A stretch of 32,894 nt of DNA from an uncultured Roseovarius sp. (GCF_913057115.1 NZ_CAJXNN010000037.1:1-32894), one strand, 5' to 3'; shown: positions 9,138 to 18,204, counted from the stretch's first letter. Numbers and translations are program-made. Notes: generated from the sequence alone by a model not told the origin.

Positions 9138-9340
9138 TGGGCGGTGGATACGGCATGGGCGGAGGCGGCCTTTTGTGGCTTGTGATCTTCGCGGCACTGG
9201 TGGTTATCCCATTCTGGAAACTTCTGCCGAAGTTCGGGATTCCCAATTGGGTATCGCTGGTCTCGATCATTCCGCTTGGGGCGCTCGTTCTGCTTTGGGT
9301 CATGGCGTTCCGTGATAAAATTGACGGAGGGAATGCGTGA
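9134..9340 (+). CDS. Small two-TM membrane protein, second of a tandem pair (nuoC-nuoD interval)
   Basis: This 68-aa protein is the paralogue of the gene just upstream, with an extra glycine-rich N-terminus ([12 protein letters not shown]) before the shared core. The core has a first helix ([20 protein letters not shown]), a short turn and a second helix ([19 protein letters not shown]). ATG 9134 overlaps the previous stop as ATGA, behind AAAGGAGG, an excellent ribosome site. It in turn abuts nuoD. Its function is unknown. The pair appears to have arisen by tandem duplication and both copies are intact. Confidence 0.83.
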   Translation: MMGGGYGMGGGGLLWLVIFAALVVIPFWKLLPKFGIPNWVSLVSIIPLGALVLLWVMAFRDKIDGGNA

Positions 9341-10557
9341 TGGACGGCTCAAAATTTGATGACGCCCTGACGGGCGAGCAGCAAATCCGTAATTTCAACA
9401 TCAACTTCGGGCCGCAGCACCCGGCGGCGCACGGGGTGTTGCGCCTTGTGCTGGAGCTGGACGGTGAGATTGTCGAGCGGTGTGACCCGCATATCGGCCT
9501 TTTGCATCGCGGCACCGAGAAGCTGATGGAAAGCCGCACCTACCTGCAAAACCTGCCATATTTCGATCGGCTGGATTACGTGGCCCCGATGAACCAGGAA
9601 CATGCCTGGTGCTTGGCCATTGAAAAACTGACGGGGGTCGAGGTGCCGCGCCGCGCGAGCCTGATCCGGGTGTTGTATTCCGAGATTGGCCGGATTTTGA
9701 ACCACCTGCTGAACATCACCACGCAGGCGATGGACGTGGGTGCGCTGACCCCGCCGCTTTGGGGCTTTGAAGAGCGCGAGAAACTGATGATCTTCTATGA
9801 GCGGGCCTGTGGCGCGCGCCTGCACGCGGCTTATTTCCGCCCCGGTGGCGTGCATCAGGACCTGCCGCCCGAATTGATCGACGATATCGAGGAATGGGCG
9901 AAGGATTTCCCCCGGGTTATTGACGATATCGACGGGTTGTTGACCGAGAACCGGATTTTCAAGCAGCGGAATTGCGACATCGGGGTTGTGACCGAGGAAG
10001 ACATCCAGGAATGGGGCTTCTCGGGCGTCATGGTGCGCGGCAGCGGCATGGCATGGGATTTGCGCCGCGCGCAGCCCTATGAATGCTATGACGAATTCGA
10101 GTTCCAGATTCCGGTGGGCAAGAACGGCGATTGCTATGACCGTTACCTGTGCCGGATGGAAGAAATGCGCCAGTCGCTGCACATCATCCATCAGGCGATT
10201 GAAAAGCTGCGTGCCCCCGAGGGGCAGGGCGACATCCTTGCCCGCGGTAAGATCACGCCGCCCAACCGCGGTGAGATGAAACGCTCGATGGAAGCGCTGA
10301 TCCATCACTTCAAACTCTATACCGAGGGCTTTCACGTCCCCGAGGGCGAGGTTTATGCCGCCGTTGAGGCGCCCAAGGGCGAATTTGGGGTTTACTTGGT
10401 GGCGGATGGCACGAACCGGCCCTATCGTGCCAAGCTGCGGGCGCCGGGCTTCTTGCACCTGCAAGCGATGGATTACGTGGCCGGTGGCCACCAGTTGGCC
10501 GACGTGGCCGCGATCATCGGGACCATGGATGTTGTGTTCGGGGAGATCGACCGGTGA
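9340..10557 (+). CDS. nuoD: NADH-quinone oxidoreductase subunit D
   Basis: NuoD (49-kDa subunit) forms the quinone-binding pocket together with NuoB. The 405-aa protein starts with [20 protein letters not shown], followed by [20 protein letters not shown], which hold the conserved histidines near quinone, and ends in the usual DVVFGEIDR. It descends from the hydrogenase large subunit. Either GTG 9337 or ATG 9340 could serve as the start; GGAGG at 9326-9330 fits both. ATG 9340 is chosen. Confidence 0.96.
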   Translation: MDGSKFDDALTGEQQIRNFNINFGPQHPAAHGVLRLVLELDGEIVERCDPHIGLLHRGTEKLMESRTYLQNLPYFDRLDYVAPMNQEHAWCLAIEKLTGVEVPRRASLIRVLYSEIGRILNHLLNITTQAMDVGALTPPLWGFEEREKLMIFYERACGARLHAAYFRPGGVHQDLPPELIDDIEEWAKDFPRVIDDIDGLLTENRIFKQRNCDIGVVTEEDIQEWGFSGVMVRGSGMAWDLRRAQPYECYDEFEFQIPVGKNGDCYDRYLCRMEEMRQSLHIIHQAIEKLRAPEGQGDILARGKITPPNRGEMKRSMEALIHHFKLYTEGFHVPEGEVYAAVEAPKGEFGVYLVADGTNRPYRAKLRAPGFLHLQAMDYVAGGHQLADVAAIIGTMDVVFGEIDR

Positions 10558-10841
10558 AGAAAGTTCTTGTTCCAGCCTTGGGCGGTCTGGCCCTTCTTTC
10601 GCTGGCCGCTTGTGATGTTCCGCCCGAAGGTACCACCGCCGAAAACATCGCCGAATACGAGATGGCCGTGGCTAGCATCGGCTGTGAAATGGTGGGTGAA
10701 TCCGACTATTTGCCGGTCGAGTTCCAAGCGGGTCTGACCCGTGAACAAACGACCGCGATTACCTCTTACATGCTGTCAACCGGCAAGGCGGAACGCCTGC
10801 CCGAGGGCGGTGTCAAACTGACCACAGGAGCCTGTGCTTAA
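10554..10841 (+). CDS. Small predicted lipoprotein between nuoD and nuoE
   Basis: I do not recognise a named family. The 95-aa product has a positively charged start (MKK), a hydrophobic stretch and a lipobox LAAC with C20 as the lipidated residue, so it should be exported and anchored at the periplasmic side. The mature part is acidic, with two more cysteines (C43 area, SIGCEM, and near the end, TGACA) that could form a disulfide. The start is GTG, overlapping the nuoD stop (GTGA). The next gene, nuoE, follows within three bases. Its presence inside the nuo operon hints at an envelope-side accessory role, which is inference. Confidence 0.82.
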   Translation: MKKVLVPALGGLALLSLAACDVPPEGTTAENIAEYEMAVASIGCEMVGESDYLPVEFQAGLTREQTTAITSYMLSTGKAERLPEGGVKLTTGACA

Positions 10842-10843
10842 GA

Positions 10844-12055
10844 ATGCTGAGACGTCTCCATCACGAACAGCCCGAGAGCTTTGCTTTCACCCAAGCCAAT
10901 CAGGCATGGGCCGAGGCGCAGATATCCAAGTATCCCGAGGGGCGTGAGGCCAGCGCGATTATTCCGCTGCTTTGGCGCGCGCAAGAGCAAGAGGGCTGGC
11001 TGACCCGCCCGGCGATTGAAGCTGTCGCAGATATGCTGGGCATGGCCTATATCCGGGCGCTTGAGGTTGCATCGTTCTACTTCATGTTCCAGCTTCAGCC
11101 GGTGGGCAGCGTGGCGCATATCCAGATTTGCGGCACCACCTCTTGCATGATCTGCGGGGCAGAGGATTTGATCGGTGTTTGCAAGGAAAAGATCGCCGCG
11201 AACCCGCATGAGGTGTCCGCCGATGGGAAGTTTAGCTGGGAAGAGGTGGAATGCCTTGGGGCCTGTGCCAATGCGCCAATGGCCCAGATCGGCAAAGATT
11301 ATTATGAGGACCTGACGGCGGACCGCTTGGGTGAGATTTTGGATGAACTGGCGGCGGGCAAGGTGCCGACGCCGGGGCCGCAAAACGGGCGCTATGCCAG
11401 TGAGCCGAAATCGGGCCTGACCGCGCTGACCGATTTTGACAGCGGCAAGTCGCAGTATAACGCAAGTGCCACGTTGGCCACCGAGATCGGCGATACCGTC
11501 AAGCGGATTGATGGCACCGAGGTGCCGCTTCTGGCGCCATGGCGTGACAAGGGAGCAATGCACAAGCCCGCCGATCCGGCGGTGAAGGTGCGCAAGACGC
11601 CGGCTGAGATCAAAGCGGCTGGACCCAAGCCCGGCAAGGGTGCGAAGGCCGACAAGACCGGCATTAGCAAGGAAGAGGCGCAAGCCAAAACCGCAGCCAA
11701 ACCGACGGCGAAGGCCGCGCCTGCGCCGGTCAAGGAACCAGCCGAACCTGTCGCGACATCGGGAGAGGGCAAGAAGCCCAAGACGATGAAAGCGCCGCGC
11801 AAGGCCGGGGCCGACGATCTGAAGATGATCAAGGGCGTGGGGCCGAAGCTTGAGAAATTGCTTCACGCATTGGGCTTTTTCCATTTCGACCAGGTGGCGA
11901 AATGGACCGAAGAGGAAGTGCAGTGGGTTGACCAGAACCTTGAAGGCTTCAAGGGCCGCGTCAGCCGCGACAACTGGGTCGAACAGGCGAAACTTTTGGC
12001 GGATGGTAAGGAGACGGAGTTCTCGGCCAAGGCCAAGAAAGGAGGCGTCTATTAA
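10844..12055 (+). CDS. nuoE: NADH-quinone oxidoreductase subunit E with C-terminal HhH-like tail domain
   Basis: The N-terminal part (about residues 1-170) is standard NuoE, the 24-kDa 2Fe-2S (N1a) subunit, with ligands C96 and C101 (ICGTTSC) and C137 and C141 (CLGAC). At 403 aa the protein is more than twice the usual length. The extension is a Lys/Ala/Pro-rich linker (about 230-320) followed by an 81-residue domain (323-403) with [19 protein letters not shown], a helix-hairpin-helix-like motif of the kind also seen at the end of some alphaproteobacterial L21 ribosomal proteins (from memory). The next gene ends in a close copy of this domain (54 of 81 identical by hand count). The start follows the upstream lipoprotein stop directly. 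Confidence 0.94.
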   Translation: MLRRLHHEQPESFAFTQANQAWAEAQISKYPEGREASAIIPLLWRAQEQEGWLTRPAIEAVADMLGMAYIRALEVASFYFMFQLQPVGSVAHIQICGTTSCMICGAEDLIGVCKEKIAANPHEVSADGKFSWEEVECLGACANAPMAQIGKDYYEDLTADRLGEILDELAAGKVPTPGPQNGRYASEPKSGLTALTDFDSGKSQYNASATLATEIGDTVKRIDGTEVPLLAPWRDKGAMHKPADPAVKVRKTPAEIKAAGPKPGKGAKADKTGISKEEAQAKTAAKPTAKAAPAPVKEPAEPVATSGEGKKPKTMKAPRKAGADDLKMIKGVGPKLEKLLHALGFFHFDQVAKWTEEEVQWVDQNLEGFKGRVSRDNWVEQAKLLADGKETEFSAKAKKGGVY

Positions 12056-12089
12056 GGGCGCCAGTCTGAGATAACAGGGGGTACTTGTG

Positions 12090-12959
12090 ATGTCGAATAC
12101 TGCAACGTGGAGCCCGTGCCGCATCATCTGTTGGGGCGTGGCGGCCTTGATCGGCCTGATTGTGCTTTTCAGTATATCGGATGGCGTTGGTTTTCTTGCC
12201 GCTTTGATGGCAGCGGTCGCTTTGGGGGTGTTCATTGGGCTTGTCGCGACTCGTTTGATATGCACCGGCGAGAGCGGTACTGCGAACGAGGGTGCTGGAG
12301 GCACCTCAGATGCGGCGACAGGTGCTGCTGCGGCGGCCTCGAAAGTGGGATCGGCAGTGGCCGAGAAGGCTTCGGAGGCCGCAGAAGCTACGACGGAGGC
12401 CGCGAAAACAGCTGCGAGCAGCGTTAGTGAGGCTGCCAATGAGGCGACGGACAAGGGCAAGGACGCGGCGGAAGACGTCAAGGCAAGTGCCAAGGCGACG
12501 GCACGTGCTGCCGAGGAAAAGGTCAAATCCGGAACCCTTTTGCAGGGTGAAGAGGAACTGGCCAGTCGCAAGGGCGAGTGGAGTTACGACAAGTCAGGCG
12601 CGGAGGCGAGCACGAGTGCCGCCGCGACGCCGGATTATGATGGCGATGGTGTCAAAGAAGGCGTGAACGAGGGCAGTAAGCCCGAGGCCCTGTCGGCGCC
12701 CAAGGGCGGGCAGGCGGATAACCTCAAGGAAATCAAGGGTGTCGGCCCGAAACTTGAGGCGATGCTGAACGACATGGGCTTTTACCACTTTGACCAGATC
12801 GCCGACTGGGGCCCTGAGCAAGTGGCTTGGGTGGATGCCAACATCAAGGGTTTCAAAGGCCGGGTGAGCCGCGACAATTGGGTCGACCAAGCCAAGACCC
12901 TCGCAAGTGGCGGGGAAACGGAATTCTCCAAGCGCGTCGAAGACGGCGACGTGTATTAA
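12090..12959 (+). CDS. Two-TM protein with Ala-rich amphipathic stalk and NuoE-tail-like domain
   Basis: This 289-aa protein lacks a recognised full-length family. Two hydrophobic helices (about 12-29 and 33-57) form a probable membrane hairpin with both ends in the cytoplasm. Residues about 70-150 are extremely rich in Ala, Glu, Lys and Thr with repeats such as EKASEAAEATTEAAKTAAS, resembling LEA-like or coiled amphipathic helices. A segment with YDGDGVKEGVNEG follows. The last 81 residues (209-289) match the NuoE tail, with IKGVGPKLE and [12 protein letters not shown] shared exactly, and both proteins end in -VY. ATG 12090 has AGGGGG upstream; GTG 12087 is an alternative. Context suggests a membrane partner of NuoE or of the NADH module. 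Confidence 0.88.
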   Translation: MSNTATWSPCRIICWGVAALIGLIVLFSISDGVGFLAALMAAVALGVFIGLVATRLICTGESGTANEGAGGTSDAATGAAAAASKVGSAVAEKASEAAEATTEAAKTAASSVSEAANEATDKGKDAAEDVKASAKATARAAEEKVKSGTLLQGEEELASRKGEWSYDKSGAEASTSAAATPDYDGDGVKEGVNEGSKPEALSAPKGGQADNLKEIKGVGPKLEAMLNDMGFYHFDQIADWGPEQVAWVDANIKGFKGRVSRDNWVDQAKTLASGGETEFSKRVEDGDVY

Positions 12960-12974
12960 GGGGTGCAACAGACG

Positions 12975-13202
12975 ATGAGCCATAATCCAGACGAAATGCA
13001 GTTGGCACGAAAGGGCCGCACCGTGGGTGTGGTCATCGCGTTGACAATGCTGGTCTGGATGGGCGCACAGTGGCTGGGCGCGCAGATGGGATGGCCTGTA
13101 CGGTTCGTCTTTCTGTTCGACCTTGCCGCCATCGCCGCCATGATCTGGGCGTTGGTGGTAACCTATCAAATCTGGCGTGCGCGCCAGAACAACCGAAGGT
13201 GA
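12975..13202 (+). CDS. Small two-TM protein, DUF5337-like
   Basis: This 75-aa protein has a polar, charged start ([16 protein letters not shown]), a first hydrophobic segment ([19 protein letters not shown]), a short loop and a second ([19 protein letters not shown]), and a basic tail (RARQNNRR), so both ends are probably cytoplasmic. I recall similar proteins in Rhodobacteraceae as DUF5337, but that was not checked. ATG 12975 is preferred; an in-frame GTG at 12963 would add MQQT. It follows the NuoE-tail-like gene by 15 bases and ends eight bases before nuoF. Function unknown. Confidence 0.82.
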   Translation: MSHNPDEMQLARKGRTVGVVIALTMLVWMGAQWLGAQMGWPVRFVFLFDLAAIAAMIWALVVTYQIWRARQNNRR

Positions 13203-13209
13203 CAAGCGG

Positions 13210-14505
13210 ATGCTGAAAGACCAGGACCGTATCTTTACCAATCTCTACGGTATGCATGATCGGACCCTGAAAGGGGCCAAGGCACGTGGGCATTGGGATG
13301 GCACGGCGAAAATCTTGCAGAATGGGCGCGACTGGATCATCGAACAGATGAAAGCCAGTGGCCTGAGGGGCCGGGGCGGCGCGGGCTTCCCCACGGGCCT
13401 CAAATGGTCATTCATGCCCAAGGAAAGCGATGGGCGGCCCGCCTATCTGGTGGTCAATGCAGATGAATCCGAGCCTGGCACCTGCAAGGATCGTGAGATC
13501 ATGCGCCATGACCCGCATACCCTGATCGAAGGGTGCCTGATCGCCAGTTTCGCGATGAACGCCCATGCCTGCTTTATCTATATCCGCGGCGAATACATCC
13601 GCGAACGCGAGGCGCTTCAGGCCGCGATTGACGAAGCCTATGAGGCCGGGTTGATCGGCAAGAACGCCTGCAAATCGGGCTGGGATTTTGACCTTTACCT
13701 GCACCACGGGGCCGGGGCCTATATCTGCGGCGAGGAAACCGCTCTTCTGGAAAGCCTTGAGGGCAAGAAGGGGATGCCGCGGATGAAACCGCCCTTTCCG
13801 GCCATGGCCGGTGTCTACGGCTGCCCGACCACTGTGAACAACGTCGAGTCGATTGCCGTTGTCCCAACCATCCTGCGGCGCGGACCGGAATGGTTCGCGG
13901 GCTTTGGTCGCCCCAACAACACCGGCACGAAGATTTACGCCATTTCAGGGCATGTGAATAACCCCTGTGTCGTGGAAGACGCGATGTCGATCAGTTTCGA
14001 GGAGTTGATCGACAAGCACTGCGGTGGCATCCGTGGTGGATGGGACAATCTCAAAGCCGTCATTCCGGGCGGGTCCTCGGTGCCTTGTGTGCGTGGCGAG
14101 AAAATGAAAGACGCGGTCATGGATTTCGACGCCCTGCGCGAAGTGGGGTCGAGTCTTGGAACTGCGGCGGTGATCGTCATGGACAAGGATACCGACATCA
14201 TCAAGGCGATCTGGCGTCTGTCGAAGTTCTACAAGCACGAAAGTTGTGGCCAATGCACGCCGTGTCGTGAAGGAACAGGCTGGATGATGCGGGTCATGGA
14301 CCGTTTGGTACGTGGCGAGGCGGAAGTCGAAGAAATCGACATGCTGTTCGACGTAACCAAACAGGTTGAGGGCCACACCATCTGTGCGCTTGGCGATGCG
14401 GCAGCATGGCCCATTCAGGGCTTGATCCGCAATTTCCGCGATGAAATTGAGGACCGCATCAAAGCCCAGAAAACAGGCCGCGTGAGTGCGGTCGCAGCAG
14501 AGTGA
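13210..14505 (+). CDS. nuoF: NADH-quinone oxidoreductase subunit F
   Basis: NuoF (51-kDa subunit) binds NADH and FMN and carries cluster N3, where electrons enter Complex I. The 431-aa chain has the glycine-rich site [10 protein letters not shown] (54-63), the FMN/NADH segment [16 protein letters not shown] and [16 protein letters not shown]. It has [12 protein letters not shown] with C346, C349 and C352, and C392 in [12 protein letters not shown] as the fourth 4Fe-4S ligand. The ATG at 13210 gives the usual MLKDQDRIF start; the in-frame extension to 13177 lies inside the previous gene and was rejected. All expected residues are present. Confidence 0.97.
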   Translation: MLKDQDRIFTNLYGMHDRTLKGAKARGHWDGTAKILQNGRDWIIEQMKASGLRGRGGAGFPTGLKWSFMPKESDGRPAYLVVNADESEPGTCKDREIMRHDPHTLIEGCLIASFAMNAHACFIYIRGEYIREREALQAAIDEAYEAGLIGKNACKSGWDFDLYLHHGAGAYICGEETALLESLEGKKGMPRMKPPFPAMAGVYGCPTTVNNVESIAVVPTILRRGPEWFAGFGRPNNTGTKIYAISGHVNNPCVVEDAMSISFEELIDKHCGGIRGGWDNLKAVIPGGSSVPCVRGEKMKDAVMDFDALREVGSSLGTAAVIVMDKDTDIIKAIWRLSKFYKHESCGQCTPCREGTGWMMRVMDRLVRGEAEVEEIDMLFDVTKQVEGHTICALGDAAAWPIQGLIRNFRDEIEDRIKAQKTGRVSAVAAE

Positions 14506-14524
14506 GGGGCGCGTAACCTTGACC

Positions 14525-14875
14525 ATGAGCCATGAAAATCGGCGACGCGCCCTTGCCGCGCTCCTCCTCGGCACGATTGTCGCTCTGCCCGGCTGTGCGG
14601 ATCGTTCAGCCCAGGTTCGGTTTAACGGGGAGTATTACCCCGCGAAGGTGAGCCGGGATCGCGATGCGCGTGAACAGTTCCAGGTCGCAGTTCGCCGGGT
14701 GGATCGCGGGTTGACGGGGGCACGCGAGGCCGGTCGCTATGAGGCAATGCGGTATTGCTTGAAGGAATTCGGTACCTCGGATGTCGATTGGGTCAATGGC
14801 CCTGATGCCGAAGATGGGCGCCTTCAGATTTCCAATGGTCGCCTCATATTAAACGGAGAATGTGTCACGTGGTGA
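14525..14875 (+). CDS. Small predicted lipoprotein between nuoF and nuoG
   Basis: The 116-aa product has a basic N-terminus (MSHENRRR), a hydrophobic stretch and lipobox LPGC with C24, so it should be a lipoprotein. The mature part includes VRFNGEYYPAKVSRDRDAREQFQVAV and a later AMRYCLKEFGTSDVDW, with two mature cysteines (RYC and GEC near the end) that could pair. I do not know the family. It begins 19 bases after nuoF and precedes another exported small protein, so the nuoF-nuoG interval encodes two envelope proteins. A role in Complex I is inferred only from position. Confidence 0.82.
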   Translation: MSHENRRRALAALLLGTIVALPGCADRSAQVRFNGEYYPAKVSRDRDAREQFQVAVRRVDRGLTGAREAGRYEAMRYCLKEFGTSDVDWVNGPDAEDGRLQISNGRLILNGECVTW

Positions 14876-14935
14876 CTTTCCTTTTCATATCAATGGTTTG
14901 CGCGGGCTGTTATTGTATATCAATGCCCGCGAAAG

Positions 14936-14954
14936 CCATCTGCGCAGCAGATGG
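14936..14954 (+). repeat. Perfect short hairpin in the lipoprotein-DUF5333 gap
   Basis: CCATCTGC (14936-14943) and GCAGATGG (14947-14954) form a perfect 8-bp stem with a GCA loop, in the 127-base gap between two small genes. The gap also holds two copies of ATATCAATG (near 14887 and 14917) and a CGCGGGC/GCCCGCG pair. No T-run follows, so termination is unlikely; an RNA processing or stability site within the operon is possible. Confidence 0.5.
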
Positions 14955-15002
14955 AGGCGCAAGACCTGCGGCCTCTGCTGTGGTGAAAAAAGGAGACACC
15001 CA

Positions 15003-15416
15003 ATGCGTATGATGACCACTTTTGTTCTGACAGCGGCCCTGACCAGCGCGGCGATGGCAGGAAGCGCCAGCACCAAGCCGGGTTTGCCCCAAGAGGCAGA
15101 TATCAATAATGGCCTGCTGGCGGTGGCCGCGGCCGACAAAATTCGCCGTGCATGCTCTAGTATCTCGGGCCGGTTTTTCCGGGCGCGTGGCTACGTGAAT
15201 GACCTGAAGGACATTGCCCTAGAGCGTGGGTATACCGAGGCCGAAATCGAGGCTTACGTCAACGACGATGCGGAACAGGACAAGATGCGCGCCAAGCGCA
15301 ACGCCTACTTCAAATCCAAGGGAGCCAGCAACCTGGACCCTGAGAGCCTCTGCGTGCTGGGCCGCGAAGAGATACGCAAGAACAGCCGGATCGGCTCGCT
15401 ACTGAAAGCAAAGTGA
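15003..15416 (+). CDS. Exported small protein, DUF5333-like, between nuoF and nuoG
   Basis: The 137-aa product starts with a Sec-type signal peptide (MRMMTTFVLTAALTSAAMAG, likely cleaved after AMA) and should be periplasmic. The mature part has AAADKIRRACSSISGRFFRA, GYVNDLKDIALERGYTEAEIEAYVNDD, and a cysteine near the end (ESLCVLG), giving two cysteines. I recall a DUF5333 family in Rhodobacteraceae with this look, unchecked. ATG 15003 has AAAAGGAGA upstream and begins the signal peptide; an in-frame extension back to 14862 overlaps the previous gene and was rejected. It ends six bases before nuoG. Confidence 0.83.
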   Translation: MRMMTTFVLTAALTSAAMAGSASTKPGLPQEADINNGLLAVAAADKIRRACSSISGRFFRARGYVNDLKDIALERGYTEAEIEAYVNDDAEQDKMRAKRNAYFKSKGASNLDPESLCVLGREEIRKNSRIGSLLKAK

Positions 15417-15422
15417 GAAACA

Positions 15423-17411
15423 ATGTCTGACCTGCGCAAGATCATCATCGACGATCAGGAATTGGAAGTAGAGGGGGCGATGACCCTGATCCAGGCTTGT
15501 GAGCAAGCCGGGATTGAAGTGCCGCGCTTTTGCTACCACGAGCGGCTGTCGATTGCTGGGAATTGCCGGATGTGTCTTGTCGAGGTCGTGGGCGGGCCGC
15601 CGAAACCGGCGGCCTCCTGCGCCATGCAGGTGCGCGATTTGCGGCCGGGGCCGGAAGGTCAGCCGCCGGTCGTCAAGACCAACAGCCCGATGGTCAAGAA
15701 GGCCCGCGAAGGGGTGATGGAGTTTCTGCTTATCAACCATCCGCTGGATTGCCCGATCTGCGATCAGGGCGGCGAGTGCGATTTGCAGGATCAGGCCATG
15801 GCCTATGGCGTGGATTTCAGCCGTTACCGCGAACCAAAGCGGGCGGTGGACGACTTGGACCTTGGGCCATTGGTGGAAACCCACATGACGCGCTGTATTT
15901 CCTGCACGCGCTGTGTGCGCTTCACCACCGAGGTGGCCGGTATTCACCAGATGGGCCAGACGGGCCGTGGCGAGGATGCCGAGATTACTGCCTATCTGGG
16001 CGAGACCTTGGACAGCAATTTGCAGGGCAACATCATTGATCTTTGCCCGGTGGGCGCGCTTGTGTCCAAGCCTTATGCCTTCACCGCGCGGCCTTGGGAG
16101 TTGACCAAGACTGAAACCATTGACGTGATGGACGCGCTTGGCAGCAGCATCCGCGTGGATACCAAGGGCCGCGAGGTCATGCGTATCCTGCCGCGCAACC
16201 ATGACGGCGTGAACGAGGAATGGATTTCCGACAAGACACGCTTTGTCTGGGACGGATTGCGGCGCCAGCGTCTGGACAGGCCTTATGTCCGCGAAAACGG
16301 GAAATTGCGCGCGGCCACGTGGCCCGAGGCCTTGGGCAAGGCTGCCGAGGCGATCAAGGGTGCCAGCAAGGTTGCCGGTCTCGTCGGCGATCTGGCCCCG
16401 GTTGAGGCGGCTTTTGCCCTCAAGCAATTGGTTGATGGGCAGGGCGGCAACGTGGAATGCCGGACCGACAAAGCCAAGCTGCCGGAAGGTAACCGTGCCG
16501 GTTATGTTGGCAATGTCGCGGTTGAGGATCTGGACAGTGCCAAAGAGGTGATCCTGATCGGCAGCAACCCGGCGATTGAAGCGCCGGTCTTGAATGCGCG
16601 CATCCGCAAGGCGTGGCTGAAGGGGGCCGAGGTCAAGGTTGTCGGGCCCAACATGGACCTGACCTATGATCATACCCATGCAGGCACCGGGCGCGACGCT
16701 TTGGCCAAGCTGGACGTCAGCGAAGATGCGATTGTCATCGTGGGCCAAGGCGCCTTGCAGGAAGCCGACGGTGCGGCGGTTCTGGCAGCAGCGCAAGCGT
16801 TGAGCGGCCGTATGATGGTTCTGCACACGGCAGCCAGCCGTGTTGGCGCAATGGATGCGGGCTGTACCACGGAAGGTGGGCTTGAGGCCGCGATTGACGG
16901 GGCCGACGTGATTTACAACCTCGGCGCGGATGAGGTGGAAATCGACGCGGGTGCCTTCGTGATCTACCAAGGCAGCCACGGAGACCGGGGCGCGCATCGG
17001 GCCGATGTGATCCTGCCGGGCGCGGCCTACACTGAGGAACAGGGCCTTTTCGTGAATACCGAAGGCCGCCCGCAACTGGCGCTGCGCGCCGGGTTTGCGC
17101 CGGGTGAAGCCAAGGAAAACTGGGCGATCCTGCGCGCCCTTTCGGGTGAGATGGGCGAGGCCCTGCCGTTCGATTCGCTTGTGCGCCTGCGTAAGCAGTT
17201 GGTCGAGGCGGCGCCGGTTCTGCAACAGGTGGACAAGGTGCCGGAAAATGCTGGCGAGGCGTTGCCCAAAGGCAAACTAGGCAAAGCCGACTTCCGCTTG
17301 GCAATCAATGATTTCTACCTGACCAACCCGATTGCCCGCGCGAGCGAGTTGATGGCCGAGCTGAGCGCGAATGCAAAAGAGCGAAATGCTCACCTAATGG
17401 TAGCGGAGTGA
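15423..17411 (+). CDS. nuoG: NADH-quinone oxidoreductase subunit G
   Basis: NuoG (75-kDa subunit) is the largest peripheral-arm protein and relays electrons through three clusters. In this 662-aa protein the 2Fe-2S ligands are C37, C48, C51 and C66. The N5 cluster has H106, C110, C113 and C119 ([15 protein letters not shown]). The N4 cluster has C158, C161, C164 and C208 (CISCTRC and LCPVGA). The C-terminal two thirds is a molybdopterin-oxidoreductase-like domain without evident catalytic cofactor ligands, as usual. I see no E. coli-type N7 cluster motif. Complete and in frame; it starts six bases after the preceding small gene. Confidence 0.97.
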   Translation: MSDLRKIIIDDQELEVEGAMTLIQACEQAGIEVPRFCYHERLSIAGNCRMCLVEVVGGPPKPAASCAMQVRDLRPGPEGQPPVVKTNSPMVKKAREGVMEFLLINHPLDCPICDQGGECDLQDQAMAYGVDFSRYREPKRAVDDLDLGPLVETHMTRCISCTRCVRFTTEVAGIHQMGQTGRGEDAEITAYLGETLDSNLQGNIIDLCPVGALVSKPYAFTARPWELTKTETIDVMDALGSSIRVDTKGREVMRILPRNHDGVNEEWISDKTRFVWDGLRRQRLDRPYVRENGKLRAATWPEALGKAAEAIKGASKVAGLVGDLAPVEAAFALKQLVDGQGGNVECRTDKAKLPEGNRAGYVGNVAVEDLDSAKEVILIGSNPAIEAPVLNARIRKAWLKGAEVKVVGPNMDLTYDHTHAGTGRDALAKLDVSEDAIVIVGQGALQEADGAAVLAAAQALSGRMMVLHTAASRVGAMDAGCTTEGGLEAAIDGADVIYNLGADEVEIDAGAFVIYQGSHGDRGAHRADVILPGAAYTEEQGLFVNTEGRPQLALRAGFAPGEAKENWAILRALSGEMGEALPFDSLVRLRKQLVEAAPVLQQVDKVPENAGEALPKGKLGKADFRLAINDFYLTNPIARASELMAELSANAKERNAHLMVAE

Positions 17412-17415
17412 ACTG

Positions 17416-17799
17416 ATGCGAGGTCTGGACAGAGTTAGAAATGTCGGTCTTACCTTTTGCTTTTGCATTCTGGCAGGTTGTGCGTCTCAAATTATGGAAG
17501 GCTATGTTGGCAAATCCATTACTGAGCCAATGTTAGACTATGGTAAGCCATCGTCTGTTTTTGATCTGCCGAACGGTCAGCGCGCATTCCAATGGCAAAT
17601 CAACAATAGTGGAGTGATGCCCATTACGACTCCGACTACAAGCACAATCTACGGAGCCAATGGCTGGGCTTCAGTGACGACGAACCAGACTAGTTATGTT
17701 CCTTACAGCAATAATTGTGTTTACACGCTCATGGGCGAACAGCGTGGTGATGATTGGATTGTTGTGGACTTCCGTCAACCGCGATTAGGTTGTGAGTAA
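17416..17799 (+). CDS. Low-GC predicted lipoprotein between nuoG and nuoH
   Basis: The 127-aa product has a lipobox LAGC with C22 and a mature part containing YVGKSITEPMLDYGKPSSVF, then LPNGQRAFQW, a layout (Y/W-G-x-P ... G-x-R-x-F/Y-x-W) seen in many small proteobacterial lipoproteins. The end is NNCVYTL and RLGCE, so two further cysteines. Its base composition is striking: three counted 60-base lines run about 42-50% GC while neighbouring nuo genes are above 60%, and codon choice follows. This suggests later insertion or exchange. It begins four bases after nuoG and its TAA overlaps the next ATG. Function unknown. Confidence 0.8.
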   Translation: MRGLDRVRNVGLTFCFCILAGCASQIMEGYVGKSITEPMLDYGKPSSVFDLPNGQRAFQWQINNSGVMPITTPTTSTIYGANGWASVTTNQTSYVPYSNNCVYTLMGEQRGDDWIVVDFRQPRLGCE

Positions 17800-18197
17800 T
17801 GCGCCGCGCCGCCGTCATATCCCCTGTGGCGTTGATCTGCGCCGGTGCTGTCTCGGGCTGCGAGACAGGCGGAGAGGTATCGCGGTTTTCCCCGGATTAT
17901 CAGGGAATCGAGACGCGCCTTCTGGATGGGGATTTGGTGAATTTCCATGTTCAGATGTCGGGCGCACGCAGCGTCGAAGACGTGGATCGCTATGCCGAAT
18001 GCGCGGCGGCGCAATACGCGTTGATCCGAGGATACGGATTTGCCCGGCATTTGCGGACGAATGTGGATGAAGAGGGTGGCATCTGGCGCGGTGATGCGGT
18101 TTATACGATCTCGCCGGCGCTGCCCCGAGGATTGAAAACGATCGACGCAGAAGTCGTCGCCGCCGACTGTGCGGAAAACGGAATACCGATGGTGTGA
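17799..18197 (+). CDS. Small predicted lipoprotein just upstream of nuoH
   Basis: The 132-aa product begins with a basic start (MRRAA), a hydrophobic run and the lipobox-like VSGC with C21. The mature chain includes [40 protein letters not shown] and [21 protein letters not shown], with two further cysteines. The family is not recognised. The start overlaps the previous stop as TAATG and the composition returns to the high GC of the operon, unlike its neighbour. It stops seven bases before nuoH. Exported, probably membrane-anchored; the Complex I link is positional. Confidence 0.8.
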   Translation: MRRAAVISPVALICAGAVSGCETGGEVSRFSPDYQGIETRLLDGDLVNFHVQMSGARSVEDVDRYAECAAAQYALIRGYGFARHLRTNVDEEGGIWRGDAVYTISPALPRGLKTIDAEVVAADCAENGIPMV

Positions 18198-18204
18198 GGA
18201 CCTG

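Noticed and set aside
10838..12571. Minus-strand open frame of 577 codons opposite nuoE and the TM gene
   Set aside because: It mirrors the Ala/Lys-rich linkers on the plus strand, shows low complexity, and has no ribosome site or family motif.
14862..15002. In-frame extension of the DUF5333-like gene to 14862
   Set aside because: It overlaps the previous gene and would bury the signal peptide; AAAAGGAGA lies before ATG 15003.
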